Source: an uncultured Desulfovibrio sp. (GTDB lineage Bacteria; Desulfobacterota; Desulfovibrionia; Desulfovibrionales; Desulfovibrionaceae). From it: a stretch of 6,576 nucleotides of DNA. The number at the start of each line of letters is the position of its first letter. Within the stretch, counting starts at the first letter, position 1. Both the position numbers and the translations under genes were made by a program. The notes below the pieces were generated by a model. The model was given only the letters and a program-made list of their open reading frames with translations. It had not been told where the DNA came from and searched no databases. Positions 6,016-6,576 of this stretch are shown here, piece by piece. The stretch covers positions 1 to 6,576 of the forward strand of contig CAMWVJ010000065.1 of NCBI GenBank assembly GCA_947177645.1. The letters are read 5' to 3'.

Positions 6016-6576
6016 TCAGTTCTCGCCGAAGTCCACGTCGGCCATGAGGGCTACCAGCCGGAAGGGCACGGGCCTGTCCTGAATGAGCCAGATGGTGGCA
6101 TCCGCGTCCTGCCCGGACGGCAGCGTGATCTCCACATCCCCGCTGAAGGGTAGGCAGGCCTCGCCCCACACCTCGGGCACAAAGGGCAGGTCATAGCTTT
6201 CCAGTTCCTGCCAGGCGTCGGCGTTGAAAAGGTCGCCCGCCCGGCTTGCCGCATACCTGCCGCCCACGCTGCGGAAAAGGCGCAAGCTGCATTTCCCGTA
6301 GGCACGCCGCTTGCCGAGCGTCGAGCCGGCCTGCGTATCGGTCTCCAGCGGCATGGGTGCCACGGCGGAAACATAGTTGAGCCCCGCCTGCACCTTGCGC
6401 GCAGCAAAGGGCAGCACGATTTTGCCGTCAGAGACTTTCAGCCCCTCCACGGGGCTGCCGTCCGCCAGCGCCACCCCGTCGCAGCCCTCCAGATGCCCGA
6501 GCCCGGCGCACTCCTCCATGGGCTCCTCGCTCTCGAGGGTCCTGCCGCAATCCACAAAGAAGGCGTCCTCTATGGG
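6016..6576 (-). CDS. Podoviral tail nozzle / tail-tube-type structural protein, C-terminal part (start outside window)
   Basis: The frame is open from the right edge to a TGA at 6018-6016, giving 186 visible residues; the N-terminus lies beyond position 6576. Near the visible start are FVDCG and then a GLGHLEGCDGVALADGSPV segment. Further on come KVQAGLNYVS, LPLETDTQ, a basic strand (KRRAYGKCSLRLFRS), a FSGDVEITLPSG segment and a final IWLIQDRPVPFRLVALM. From memory, this series (DCG, GLDHLEG, LADG, KVxVGLPY, FTGD, QDxPLPxTVLALxP) is typical of the C-terminal beta-rich part of large podoviral tail proteins. These are usually annotated as tail tubular or nozzle proteins, like T7 gp12. Such a protein would form the distal tail tube through which DNA leaves the particle. 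Its stop is followed after 14 bp by the next gene. GTG at 6555 is an internal Val codon, because coding sequence continues upstream of it. The family is fairly sure; the exact structural role is inferred. Confidence 0.75.
   Translation of the reverse strand, partial: PIEDAFFVDCGRTLESEEPMEECAGLGHLEGCDGVALADGSPVEGLKVSDGKIVLPFAARKVQAGLNYVSAVAPMPLETDTQAGSTLGKRRAYGKCSLRLFRSVGGRYAASRAGDLFNADAWQELESYDLPFVPEVWGEACLPFSGDVEITLPSGQDADATIWLIQDRPVPFRLVALMADVDFGEN

Noticed and set aside
4310..6082. 590-codon open frame on the plus strand
   Set aside because: It is the codon-aligned antisense of the gp15-like and gp14-like genes, for the same reason. It would also cross three well-supported minus-strand genes.
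6016..6555. GTG 6555 as the start of a complete 179-residue protein
   Set aside because: The frame continues upstream to the window edge with in-family residues (FFVDCG), so this is an internal Val codon of a longer gene.

Overview
The window is a minus-strand segment of a podovirus-type phage or prophage, packed end to end with late structural genes. All four supported genes read right to left. They are separated by 14 and 9 bp or overlap by 4 bp, so they look like one cotranscribed cassette. I see no plus-strand gene, RNA gene, insertion sequence, CRISPR array, promoter or terminator. No stretch longer than 15 bp lies outside a gene. Base composition is GC-rich overall, with a core near 73% and flanks near 53-55%. 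This fits a GC-rich bacterial host such as a proteobacterium. A Desulfovibrio/Bilophila-like host is only an impression.

Layout in transcription order: (1) 6576-6016, the C-terminal 186 residues of a tail-nozzle/tail-tube-type protein. (2) 6001-5336, a short protein resembling podoviral gp14-type ejection proteins, interrupted at codon 48 by an in-frame TAG. (3) 5326-3548, a 592-residue helical protein in the position of gp15. (4) 3551 to beyond position 1, a giant protein of more than 1183 residues in the position of gp16, running off the left edge. Nozzle, small, medium and giant is the T7-like order (gp12, gp14, gp15, gp16). In T7 the last three are internal virion proteins, ejected ahead of the genome to build a channel across the cell envelope. 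The assignment here rests mainly on order, size and composition, not on clear T7 similarity.

Three things stand out. First, the gp14-like frame is fully coding on both sides of an amber codon, and its own terminal stop is also TAG. The next gene follows in the same frame, so 6001-3548 is one open frame apart from two TAGs. Second, the giant protein carries near its C-terminus a segment resembling the phage MuF C-terminal/BECR-type domain known from polymorphic phage toxins and polyvalent proteins. This suggests an effector carried in the virion and delivered with the DNA. Third, its N-terminus carries a repeated 15-residue motif at a 30-residue period, whose copies differ almost only at synonymous sites.
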